Shown here piece after piece: positions 1-6,687 of a stretch of DNA of 16,783 nucleotides (the stretch's first letter is position 1; the number at the start of each line of letters is the position of its first letter). The DNA lies in NCBI GenBank assembly GCA_946479475.1, contig CAMLGG010000101.1, forward strand, positions 1-16,783, read 5' to 3'. This DNA comes from an uncultured Ideonella sp. (GTDB lineage: Bacteria > Pseudomonadota > Gammaproteobacteria > Burkholderiales > Burkholderiaceae). The notes beneath the pieces were generated by a model. That model worked only from the letters and a program-made list of their open reading frames with translations, did not search any database and was not told the origin of the DNA. A program made the translations under genes and the position numbers.

Positions 1-398
1 TCGAAGGGCCGCGTGCACAGGTCCAGAGCCTTCGACAGGCTCAGGCCGAACGGGGGGTGGGACTGCGGACGAACCCCCACTCCGTTCACCCTGAGCTTGT
101 CGAAGGGCCCGAGCATCCTGAGCCTGTCGAAGGGCCTGAGCTTGTCGAAGGGCCGCGTGCACAGGTCCAGAGCCTTCGACAGGCTCAGGCCGAACGGGGA
201 GGTGGACTGCGAGGGCACCCCTCCTCCGTTCTCCCTGAGCTTGTCGAAGGGCCCGATCATCCTGAGCCTGTCGAAGGACCTGAGCTTGTCGAAGGGCCCG
301 ATCATCCTGAGCCTGTCGAAGGGTCCGAGCATCCTGAGCCTGTCGAAGGGCCTGAGCCTGTCGAAGGGCCTGAGCCTGTCGAAGGGCCTGGTCATCCC
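1..398. repeat. Array of 18-bp CCTGAGCyTGTCGAAGGG repeats with inverted copies; no gene
   Basis: Direct copies of CCTGAGC(C/T)TGTCGAAGGG start at 90, 117, 135, 234, 261 (last base A), 279, 306, 333, 351 and 369, and a fragment lies at 1-8. Two inverted copies lie at 29-45 and 173-189, each followed by CCGAACGG. Copies are either abutting (18-bp period) or separated by a 9-bp spacer such as CCCGATCAT (27-bp period). A larger unit of roughly 110 bp starting at position 1 recurs at 145, with divergence in its centre. Facing copies can form long hairpins. This resembles the dispersed REP-like palindromic repeats with a TTCGACAGGCTCAGG core that I know from many proteobacterial genomes; the assignment is from memory. 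The array lies directly downstream of the minus-strand fae paralog and could end its transcript. The open frames crossing it exist only because the periods are multiples of three. Confidence 0.9.
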
Positions 399-935
399 TC
401 AGCTCCAGTCGTCCATGTCGTGCCGGATCGTCTTGCGGTTGGCGATCAGCTCCTCGATGGATGGCTCGTTGGCCAGCGCGCGGCGGATGGCCAGCTTGGT
501 CGCCTCGTAGTTCGTGCGGTACATGTCCTTCTTGTCGAGGTTCTCGTCCTTCGCGCAGCGCGGGTCGATCCAGACCAGGCTGATGATGCAGAGCTCGTTG
601 ACGAGCTGCTGCGGGATCACGCCCTCGATCACGCTGTCGAGCACCGCATCGGCTGTCGCGCTTTGCACCACCCCGCCGAAAAGGTCGATGTTGGCCGCGT
701 CCTTCAGCGTCACCTTGGGCACCATGATGGTGGCGGGACGGACCAGCTGGTTGCAGGCCCGGATGGCGAACATCGCGGTGTGGCCCTTGCTCTGCGCCAT
801 CATGTTCGCGAAGGCCGCGCCGACCGGGCCGTCGGTGCGGCCGATCAGGATCTCCGGCATCGCGTCGGTGGCCTGCCCCTCCTTCGCCAGCACGGTCGCT
901 TCGCCGGCGTGGAAGATGTAGTTGTTGCTGGTCAT
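399..935 (-). CDS. Formaldehyde-activating enzyme paralog (Fae-like) lacking the active-site histidine
   Basis: A 178-residue protein of the Fae fold. Family landmarks shared with the canonical Fae at the other end of the window include GEATV near residue 11, the EILIG strand, AAFANMM, RPATIMVPKVTLKD and, near the C terminus, YEATKLAIRRAL. Canonical Fae condenses formaldehyde with H4MPT using a histidine in the AHIDLIIG segment. Here the aligned segment reads AMPEILIG, so the histidine is replaced by methionine. It also has a short insertion (DPRCAKDENLDKKDMY) before the final helix. I infer it is a Fae2-type homolog whose activity may be altered or absent; it may act as a sensor, a scaffold or on another substrate. 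It is the last gene of the fhcBADC run, 55 nt after fhcC. The start has an AGGAG 10 nt upstream, the same arrangement as canonical fae. The family is certain; the function is not. Confidence 0.93.
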   Translation of the reverse strand: MTSNNYIFHAGEATVLAKEGQATDAMPEILIGRTDGPVGAAFANMMAQSKGHTAMFAIRACNQLVRPATIMVPKVTLKDAANIDLFGGVVQSATADAVLDSVIEGVIPQQLVNELCIISLVWIDPRCAKDENLDKKDMYRTNYEATKLAIRRALANEPSIEELIANRKTIRHDMDDWS

Positions 936-990
936 GTTCTCTCTGCTCCTGCATTCACGCCAAGAAGGGCCGCGGTTCGGGCCCGGGAAA

Positions 991-1806
991 TCAGCCCACG
1001 AAGATCAGCTCACCCTTGCCGCCCACGGCGCGGTCGCCGAGATGCCGCTCGATGGGACGCCGTGGCAGCGCCTCGAAGGGCCCGCCGTGGCGCGCCAGGT
1101 TGCGAGCGAGCAATTGCCAGAAGACGGCAGCCTCGGCACCCGCCGGCACGAAGGTGCTCGGCACCGCGGCCGCATCGCGCCCGCCGGCGAGAACCAGGCT
1201 GCCGCGCCGCATGGCATAGCCGGCGTGGGCGCCCGCCTTGCCCCCCAGCAGCAAGGTGCCGGCCACCAGCCGCGAGGCGAAGAAGTCGCCGGCATCGCCG
1301 AACACCACCACCGTGCCGCGGCGCATGCGGTCGCCGAAGCGATCGCCGACACGGCCCTTGACGACCATCGTGCCGCCGCGCATGCCGTCCATGCTGCCCG
1401 GCAGCGTGCTCGCGCCGAAGTCGCCGGCGTCGCCTTCGACCACCAGCGCGCCGCCGGCCATCTCGCAGCCCAGCAGCAGGCCGGCGTGGCCCTTGATGCG
1501 CAGCTCGCCGCCACGCATGCCGCCGCCGGCCTGGTCGCCCGCCGAACCCTCGACCACCAGGCGGCCGCCCTCCATCTGCCAACCGATCCGGTCGACGCGT
1601 GAAAGATCGCCCTCCAGCACCAGCCCGTCGACGCCGTCGGCGAGAACATCGAAGAACTCCGCTAGCGGGACCCTCGCATGGCCGCAGCCGACCGGCAGCC
1701 GCCCGATTGCCACCGCGTCCAGGCCGGCCAGGGCCGCGGGCGTGATGCCCCGAAGATCCAGCCGCAAGGCCGGCGCCCGCCGCAGTTGAAGCCTCCAGCC
1801 GCTCAT
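991..1806 (-). CDS. fhcC: Formyltransferase/hydrolase complex subunit C (formylmethanofuran dehydrogenase subunit C-like)
   Basis: A 271-residue protein. From about residue 75 to 220 it is built of repeated turns with glycine pairs (VVEGDAGDFGAS, VVKGRVGDRFGD, VVFGDAGDFFAS, LLGGKAGAHAG). These are the right-handed beta-helix repeats of FwdC/FmdC/FhcC, related to the GXGXG domain of glutamate synthase. In the bacterial Fhc complex, subunit C is structural: it packs against the hydrolase FhcA and the transferase FhcD and helps hold the furan carrier. It lies 70 nt downstream of fhcD, unlike the overlapping fhcB/A/D genes, and 55 nt upstream of the fae paralog. The ATG is preceded by a purine-rich GAGGGTGGA. 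Family assignment is firm from repeat pattern, length and position. Confidence 0.95.
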   Translation of the reverse strand: MSGWRLQLRRAPALRLDLRGITPAALAGLDAVAIGRLPVGCGHARVPLAEFFDVLADGVDGLVLEGDLSRVDRIGWQMEGGRLVVEGSAGDQAGGGMRGGELRIKGHAGLLLGCEMAGGALVVEGDAGDFGASTLPGSMDGMRGGTMVVKGRVGDRFGDRMRRGTVVVFGDAGDFFASRLVAGTLLLGGKAGAHAGYAMRRGSLVLAGGRDAAAVPSTFVPAGAEAAVFWQLLARNLARHGGPFEALPRRPIERHLGDRAVGGKGELIFVG

Positions 1807-1876
1807 AAGTCCACCCTCGGGCCTGCGGCCCGGTCCCTGCGAGAGGGAATGAGCCCTACGGGCGGCCGGGCGGGGC
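1807..1876 (-). other. 70-nt fhcD-fhcC spacer with two inverted repeats
   Basis: The only sizeable gap inside fhcBADC. It contains CGGGCC-TGC-GGCCCG at 1818-1832. It also contains most of an 8-bp inverted repeat, ATGAGCCC (1849-1856) with GGGCTCAT (1873-1880), whose distal arm covers the fhcD stop codon. A weaker CCCTC/GAGGG pair encloses the first hairpin. There is no T-run, so a simple terminator is unlikely. Tuning of fhcC expression or mRNA processing between subunits is possible, but this is inferred only from the ability to fold. Confidence 0.5.
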
Positions 1877-2797
1877 TCATGCCTTCACCTCCGCGCCCAG
1901 CAGCTTGTGCAGGTGGAAGTGGTAGGGCCCCAGCTTGCCCCCGTAGTTGCCGGCCGAGATGCGCAGCAGGCCGCCTTGCGCGCCGATCGCGATGCCGGCC
2001 TCCATGCCGGCTCGCATGGCGGCGGCCACGTCGCCCTCGGTCAGGCCGTCGATCACGATCTCGAGCACGCAGCGCGTCTCGGCAGTGAGCTCGCTGTTCT
2101 TCACCAGGCCGACCAGGCTGGGGCAGAAGGCATCGTTGGTCGAGGCACCGAGCGCCGGGTACTTGCTGCCCACCTTGGAGCCCGATCGCACGACGCCGCC
2201 CGGGAAGGGCATGACAACGTTGGGCAGCCGCCGCATGGCCGCGACCGCCGCCTCGGCCACGGCCAGCGCGGCCGGCGTGTCCCGCGCGAGCAGCAGCAGG
2301 TTGCCGCCGCCGACCGCCTTGACCACGGCCGTCGTCTCCTGCGCGACGAACTCGCCGTCCATCACCGGGATGCGCCAGTAGCGCACGCCATCGATCATCT
2401 TGGCGATCTGCCAGCCGTCGCCGAAGAAGCGCAGGTTCTTGCCGAGCGCGACCTGCTCGCCCTCGGCGATGCCCGCGTAGGCCGCGGTGGTCGGGCAGGT
2501 CAGCACGCACTGGCCGATGCGCCGCTCCAGCTGCCTGGTCAGCTCCTTGCCCGACATCGCGAAGAACAGCACGCTCTGGCCCGGCCGACCGTCGGGCGTC
2601 TCTTCGGGGCCCAGCTCGCGTTCGATGCCGGCCTCGCAACCGCAGGCGATCACCGACGTGGCGAAGCCAGTGGCGGCAACCGCGGCGTGGCGGGCCCATT
2701 CGAGGTTGTGGGCGGTGATGACCACCCGCGTGGCCTTCATCGGAAAGGCTTCCGCGAAGCCGTCGTCGATGGTCACGCCATTGCGCTGCAGGCTCAT
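1877..2797 (-). CDS. fhcD: Formylmethanofuran:H4MPT N-formyltransferase (Fhc subunit D, Ftr-like)
   Basis: A 306-residue protein, close to the usual Ftr length of about 300. It carries the Ftr features: the N-terminal segment MSLQRNGVTIDDGFAEAFPMKATR, broken here as MSLQRNGVTIDD then GFAEAFPMKATR; the glycine-rich stretch VVKAVGGGNLLLLA in the middle; VMPFPGGVVRSGSKVGSKY; and the C-terminal ISAGNYGGKLGPYHFHLHKLL. In the oxidative direction it transfers the formyl group from N5-formyl-H4MPT to the methanofuran-type carrier, which then swings to FhcA for hydrolysis. The ATG (2797-2795) sits inside the fhcA stop as ATGA, so the genes are probably translationally coupled. The longer open frame upstream is an alternative frame inside fhcA and is not coding. 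Assignment is firm. Confidence 0.97.
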   Translation of the reverse strand: MSLQRNGVTIDDGFAEAFPMKATRVVITAHNLEWARHAAVAATGFATSVIACGCEAGIERELGPEETPDGRPGQSVLFFAMSGKELTRQLERRIGQCVLTCPTTAAYAGIAEGEQVALGKNLRFFGDGWQIAKMIDGVRYWRIPVMDGEFVAQETTAVVKAVGGGNLLLLARDTPAALAVAEAAVAAMRRLPNVVMPFPGGVVRSGSKVGSKYPALGASTNDAFCPSLVGLVKNSELTAETRCVLEIVIDGLTEGDVAAAMRAGMEAGIAIGAQGGLLRISAGNYGGKLGPYHFHLHKLLGAEVKA

Positions 2798-4470
2798 GTC
2801 GAGGCCTCGAAGCAGGCCGCCGGCAGCAGCCTGCCGCCGTTGCAGCAACTGCAGAGTTCGTCGTGGCCGATGGCGACGTGGTCGAAGTTGACCGAGCCGT
2901 GGCGCGCCATGTGGGCTCGCAGCGTCTTCTCGATGCCGCGGTCGTAGTCGGGCTCGACGAAGTGGGTGCCGCCCGCCGGCACGGCCGTGACGCGACCGGC
3001 GCGCGCGACGAGCCGGCCATCCTTGAAGACGTACTCGGGCGTGGTGAACATGCGCTCCTTGTCGGGCTCCTCGCGATAGACCGCGATGTCGGCCGCGGCG
3101 CCCGGGCCGAGGTGGCCACGGTCCTTCAGGCCGAGCAGCCGGGCCGGCCCGGCGCGGGTCATGATGGCGATCTCGTTGAGCGAAAGCTCGCGCGTGATGG
3201 AGCGAAGCGCGGCATGCGCCGCGACATCGGGATGCAGCTTCGCCAGCTGCTCCTCGCGGAAGCTCCTGTCCATCAGCAGGCGGATCAGGTGCGGGTAGCT
3301 GGTGAAGGGGCCGCCGTTCGGATGGTCGGTGGTGAGCACGACGCGCCACGGATCCTGCACGAGCAGGAAAAGCTCCAGCCCGATGACCCACTGAAGCGCG
3401 TTCACGTAGCTCTGCTCGCGGTAGCGGAAGGGCACGACACCACAGCCCGCCTCGCACTCGATGTCGGCGCCCGTCCACTTGCGCGGGTTGGCCAGGCCCG
3501 ATTGCGCGTGCTGGCGCATCGTGTCGCCCGAGGCCGTCACCGTCTGGCCGAACATGATCTGGCCGACGTCGATGCTGACGTTCGGATGCGCGTTCACCGC
3601 CTCGGCCAGCTGCAGCGCGGCCGAAGAGAACTTCTTCGGGCCCTCGGTGCCGTAGGCGTGGAATTGCACGTGCGTGAGGTGCCCGCGCAGGCCCTCGAGC
3701 GCCGCGATGGTCTCCAGCGTCGAGCCGATGTTGCCCGCCACGCCGAGGTTGCTGCCGTGGATGTGCAGCGGATGGGGCACGCCCAGCTCGTGCAGCGCGC
3801 GGGCGAGCGTGTGCACCACCTGGCGCGGCGTGATGCGCCAGTGCGCGTGCTCCTCGTCGACGTCGAGCTTGCGCTGGTTGAACTTGAAGGCCGAGATGCC
3901 GCCCGGGTTCACCACCTTCACGCCCATCGCCTTGCTGGCGTTGATCGTCCAGGCGGCGTAGTCGCGGATGCGCTCGAAATCCCACCCTTCGGCGAGCATG
4001 CGCAGGAAGAGCTCGTCGTTGCCGAGCATCACGTAGGCGCCGTGGTCGAGGATGGGGATGTCGCCCATCTCCATGTGCGCATGGCGCGCGTTGCCGGCCA
4101 CCATCGCCGGCTCGAACGCGGCCGTGTAGCCCATCTCGACATAGCGGTAGCCGGTGGCCAGCGTGCCGGGGGCGCAGGTGCCGCAGGAGGGCAGCTCCAG
4201 CGGATTGGCCGGCAGCGCGATCGGGTTGCCGTTGGCGCGATGGTCCTCCGGCAGCAGCATGCGCGAGAGGTTGACCTTGCCGCCGCCGATGTGGGTGTGC
4301 ATGTCGATGCCGCCCGCCATGACGACACAGCCGGTCGCGTCGATCTCCTCGTCGACCGGGTTCGCGTCCGCCGGCACGATGCGGCCCTCGCGCCAGACCA
4401 CGTCGCGCAACTCGTCGACGCCGTGGGCCGGATCGACGACCCGGCCGCCTCGCAGGCGGATGCTGCTCAT
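2794..4470 (-). CDS. fhcA: Formyl-methanofuran hydrolase subunit A (amidohydrolase-type, FwdA-like)
   Basis: A 558-residue amidohydrolase-superfamily protein matching FwdA/FmdA/FhcA. Visible features are the metal-binding HxH in GGIDMHTHIGGG (His58 and His60), HIHGSNLG in the middle, and TTDHPNGGPFTSYP with the expected catalytic aspartate. Near the C terminus comes ARAGRVTAVPAGG, then a terminal cysteine-rich LCSCCNGGR. In Fhc it hydrolyses the formylated furan carrier to formate and free amine; no redox step is needed. Both ends overlap neighbours by 4 nt: its ATG overlaps the fhcB stop and its TGA overlaps the fhcD ATG. This argues for coordinated stoichiometric synthesis. The protein begins MSSIRLRGGRVVDPAHG, the normal N-terminal beta-strand of this family, so the start is secure. 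Confidence 0.97.
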   Translation of the reverse strand: MSSIRLRGGRVVDPAHGVDELRDVVWREGRIVPADANPVDEEIDATGCVVMAGGIDMHTHIGGGKVNLSRMLLPEDHRANGNPIALPANPLELPSCGTCAPGTLATGYRYVEMGYTAAFEPAMVAGNARHAHMEMGDIPILDHGAYVMLGNDELFLRMLAEGWDFERIRDYAAWTINASKAMGVKVVNPGGISAFKFNQRKLDVDEEHAHWRITPRQVVHTLARALHELGVPHPLHIHGSNLGVAGNIGSTLETIAALEGLRGHLTHVQFHAYGTEGPKKFSSAALQLAEAVNAHPNVSIDVGQIMFGQTVTASGDTMRQHAQSGLANPRKWTGADIECEAGCGVVPFRYREQSYVNALQWVIGLELFLLVQDPWRVVLTTDHPNGGPFTSYPHLIRLLMDRSFREEQLAKLHPDVAAHAALRSITRELSLNEIAIMTRAGPARLLGLKDRGHLGPGAAADIAVYREEPDKERMFTTPEYVFKDGRLVARAGRVTAVPAGGTHFVEPDYDRGIEKTLRAHMARHGSVNFDHVAIGHDELCSCCNGGRLLPAACFEAST

Positions 4471-5756
4471 GCCGGCTGCCCCTGCCTGGACTCGGCGATC
4501 GCCTGCGCTATCCACCCCGTCACTTCGGCCACGCCAGGGATGCCCTGCTGCTGGACCTGGAACAGCGGCAGCATCACGACTCCGTCGGTGCGAAACAGGT
4601 GCCCCGGAGTCCCGATGCCCGGCGTCGAGACGGGGATGAACACGGTGTCGGTCACCGGGCCTTGGGGCGCCGTCGCCGGGTGCCCGAGGATGATCTTCGG
4701 CACGGCCGTGGAAGGCATCGGCGAAGCGGCACCGAAGCTGGACACCCACAGCAGCGAATCGACGGCACCACCCGCGAGCAGGCGGGCCCCGTCGAATCGA
4801 AGCGGATCGTGCTCGAGTCCCGATGGCCCGGCCCGCGATCGCAAGGGCAGGCCCGAGAGCCAGGCGAAGGTCTGGTTGACCGTGGCCGCGCCATCGCCAC
4901 CGCCTATCCACAGCATGGCTGCGCGGCTGCGCAGGTTCAGCTCGCCCACGCACCGGTACAGGCCCTCCAGGATCAAGGCGCCCTGCGGGGGCAGCGCCGC
5001 TACCGCGCCGATGAGCACGGCGTAGCGGGCAGCATGCAGGCGCTCGGCAAGCCCTGCCAGGCCGGCAGGGGCATCGTGCGCCACGCGGCCGCCGACCAAT
5101 GCGCCCAGCTGCGCGACGAGGTCGAACAGGTCTTCCCCCGGCGCCACCGTCTCCACCGCCACTCGCGGCAGGCCGGCGAACGCGGCCTGTTCGCCGGCCG
5201 CACCACCGAGCAGCACGACATGCCGCTCGGGCCCGTCCTCTTCGCCGAAACCGCAACGCTCGAGCAGGCGCGGCGCGTAGCGCGTGGGCAGGCTGCCGAC
5301 GAAGACGACCAGGTCGGCGCGCGTGCGCACCTCGGCCAGCGTGGTGGTGAATCCGCCGTGGTCCTGCAGGGTGCGCAGGGATTGCATCAGGTCGCCGCCC
5401 CGCGCGGCGTCGCAGATCGCGCCTGTCGAACACGCCAGCCGGTACAGCGCGCGGGCGCCGGCGACGTCGGTGCCCATCCCGCCGAACAGTGGCTGCCGGC
5501 TGTCCAGGAGGATGCGCGCGGCGGCGGCGACGGCGGCATCGAGGTCGCAGGGCCGGCCGTCGATGCTCGGCAGGTCGCCCGACGGGCCGGCAGGGAACTG
5601 GCCGAGGGCGCGCTGCGCCAGCGGGCACTGGCCGCCTGCCAGGGCCAGCATGCCGTCCGGACCCGGCGCGACGGCCAGGTCATCGCAGAGCAAGGGGCAG
5701 AAGGGGCAGGTCCAGGGCGCGGGCACGGTCCCGGCGGGAGAAGCGACGGCAGTCAT
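4467..5756 (-). CDS. fhcB: Formyltransferase/hydrolase complex subunit B (FwdB/FmdB-like)
   Basis: A 429-residue protein, as expected for FhcB, homologous to the catalytic tungsten/molybdenum subunit of archaeal formylmethanofuran dehydrogenase. The bacterial complex does not oxidise formylmethanofuran, and its B subunit is regarded as structural. This copy keeps an N-terminal CPFCPLLCDD (Cys17, Cys20, Cys24) and a later GGQCPLAQRAL (Cys44), a spacing like an iron-sulphur site. The CHGP segment that carries the metal-ligating cysteine in archaeal FwdB seems to be replaced around AICDAARGGD. I chose ATG 5756. The in-frame GTG at 5786 lies within a consensus sigma-54 -24 element, so it would be at or upstream of the promoter. 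A GTG at 5726 is a further option. No Shine-Dalgarno is visible. It is the first gene of fhcBADC and overlaps fhcA by 4 nt. Confidence 0.94.
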   Translation of the reverse strand: MTAVASPAGTVPAPWTCPFCPLLCDDLAVAPGPDGMLALAGGQCPLAQRALGQFPAGPSGDLPSIDGRPCDLDAAVAAAARILLDSRQPLFGGMGTDVAGARALYRLACSTGAICDAARGGDLMQSLRTLQDHGGFTTTLAEVRTRADLVVFVGSLPTRYAPRLLERCGFGEEDGPERHVVLLGGAAGEQAAFAGLPRVAVETVAPGEDLFDLVAQLGALVGGRVAHDAPAGLAGLAERLHAARYAVLIGAVAALPPQGALILEGLYRCVGELNLRSRAAMLWIGGGDGAATVNQTFAWLSGLPLRSRAGPSGLEHDPLRFDGARLLAGGAVDSLLWVSSFGAASPMPSTAVPKIILGHPATAPQGPVTDTVFIPVSTPGIGTPGHLFRTDGVVMLPLFQVQQQGIPGVAEVTGWIAQAIAESRQGQPA

Positions 5757-5770
5757 GTGGCCGCTGTGAC

Positions 5771-5785
5771 GCAAACCATGTGCCA
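5771..5785 (-). promoter_or_regulatory. Sigma-54 (-24/-12) promoter for fhcB
   Basis: Read on the minus strand, 5785-5771 is TGGCAC-ATGGT-TTGC, an exact match to the TGGCAC-N5-TTGC core of RpoN promoters. The GG and GC dinucleotides have the required 10-nt separation. With the -12 C at 5771, transcription would start near 5759, two or three nucleotides before the fhcB ATG at 5756. The site is intergenic, correctly oriented, and in the same cluster as a sigma-54-dependent activator gene. Confidence 0.75.
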
Positions 5786-5811
5786 CTGCGGCATTCCGCT
5801 GCCGGGCCCTG

Positions 5812-5830
5812 TGCCGGCTGCAGGCCGGCA
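5812..5830. other. Inverted repeat upstream of fhcB and downstream of the HisA-like gene
   Basis: TGCCGGC-TGCAG-GCCGGCA forms a perfect 7-bp stem with a 5-nt loop. It lies between the HisA-like stop (5968) and the fhcB promoter. It could be a terminator hairpin for the HisA-like gene, although no T-run follows on the minus strand. It could also be an operator near -62 relative to the predicted fhcB start. The neighbouring sequence is rich in GGCCGG, so chance folding is also possible. Confidence 0.35.
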
Positions 5831-5967
5831 GCCCGCCTGTCTCGGCCGGGCCGGCCAGAACTGGAACACTATGTCGCGTTTCTGGCGGCTTCCAGGCGCC
5901 CGGCGAGTTGGCACGAATCGTGATGCAGCAGCGCCATGCTGTCGATCACAGGGCCCCGTCGAAGGGA

Positions 5968-6669
5968 TCAGCGCAGCCGCCGGGGCAGGCGGCCATCGTG
6001 CAGGGCACTTGCCACCAGCCAGGCCCGGGCGCCTGCATCGCGGGCGCGTTCGAGGTCGGATTCGTCGCGTATGCCGCCCGCGCCGATGAACCCCGTGCCG
6101 GGGGACAAGGCCTGCAAGGAGGCCAGCAGGCCCAGGTCCGGCCCTGAATCCGAGCCGACCCGGTCCAGCGTCATCACGATGACCTGCGCCGGCCAAAGCG
6201 CCGGACGCTCCCAGCAGCCGGCGGGGTCGAGCCGCTCGTCGCCTCGCCGGTCCAGGGAGAGGATGGCCCTGCCGGGGGGGCTGAAGCATTGCTCCAGGGA
6301 CCCGGGCGAGGCCAGCGACTCGCTGCCGAAGACCGGCACCACCCGGTCAGCCGCGTTGCCCAGGGCGCGGCGCAGCGACCGCGCATCGGCTGCCGCCGTG
6401 AAGCCGCCATCCAGCCAGAGTTCGATCCCGGGCATTTCGCGCAACAGGTCGCGAAGGACGTCGACCTGCAGCGCCCCGCCCTGCAAGGCATCCAGGTCGG
6501 CCAGGTACAACTGCCTCGAGGCGCAGTGGTCGCAGAGGATCCGGGCGACCGTCACCGGATCGCTGCTGCCGCACAGGGGCGAGACGATGGGCCGGTACTC
6601 CGAGCGGCGGCCGCCGAGGGCACGCACCACCTGGCCCTGCATGAGATCGACGACGGGGATGACGGTCAT
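5968..6669 (-). CDS. HisA-like (proFAR isomerase-related) TIM-barrel protein of the H4MPT/methanofuran cluster
   Basis: A 233-residue beta/alpha-barrel related to HisA. The N-terminal MTVIPVVDLMQGQVVRALGG carries the HisA-type first catalytic aspartate (VDLxxGxVVR). A second conserved segment, MTLDRVGSDSGPD, aligns with the TDIxRDGTxxGPN region of HisA. The C-terminal GTGFIGAGGIRDESDL is the phosphate-binding loop. True HisA catalyses an Amadori rearrangement in histidine synthesis. HisA relatives recur in bacterial H4MPT gene clusters, where I know of no firmly assigned reaction. Retention of both acidic residues suggests sugar-phosphate isomerisation on a cofactor precursor. It is divergent from the mfnD-type gene with only 18 bp between starts, and followed after about 211 bp by fhcB. 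A role in histidine synthesis is unlikely given the absence of his neighbours and the divergent sequence. Confidence 0.88.
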   Translation of the reverse strand: MTVIPVVDLMQGQVVRALGGRRSEYRPIVSPLCGSSDPVTVARILCDHCASRQLYLADLDALQGGALQVDVLRDLLREMPGIELWLDGGFTAAADARSLRRALGNAADRVVPVFGSESLASPGSLEQCFSPPGRAILSLDRRGDERLDPAGCWERPALWPAQVIVMTLDRVGSDSGPDLGLLASLQALSPGTGFIGAGGIRDESDLERARDAGARAWLVASALHDGRLPRRLR

Positions 6670-6687
6670 GGCCAGGCACCGGGAAGG

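Noticed and set aside
90..386. The repeat array as a CRISPR locus
   Set aside because: The repeats are only 18 bp, spacers are absent or a near-constant 9 bp, inverted copies occur, and no cas gene is present.
13..1361. Long plus-strand open frames starting in the repeat array (165 and 434 residues, rich in LSLSKG or PELVEGP)
   Set aside because: They are translations of the 18/27-bp repeats, which keep frame because the periods are multiples of three, and then run antisense through the fae paralog and fhcC. No family resemblance.
2863..5025. 720-residue plus-strand open frame
   Set aside because: It is antisense to fhcA and fhcB, which are unmistakable. Its arginine/histidine/alanine-rich composition is typical of a GC-rich shadow frame.
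5757..5786. GTG 5786 as the fhcB start
   Set aside because: The GTG overlaps the -24 box of the sigma-54 promoter and has no Shine-Dalgarno; ATG 5756 precedes the conserved CPFC region with a suitable short tail.
5909..5927. TGGCACG on the plus strand as another sigma-54 promoter
   Set aside because: The following TGC is three bases too far for the fixed GG-N10-GC spacing, and it points into the 3' end of the HisA-like gene.
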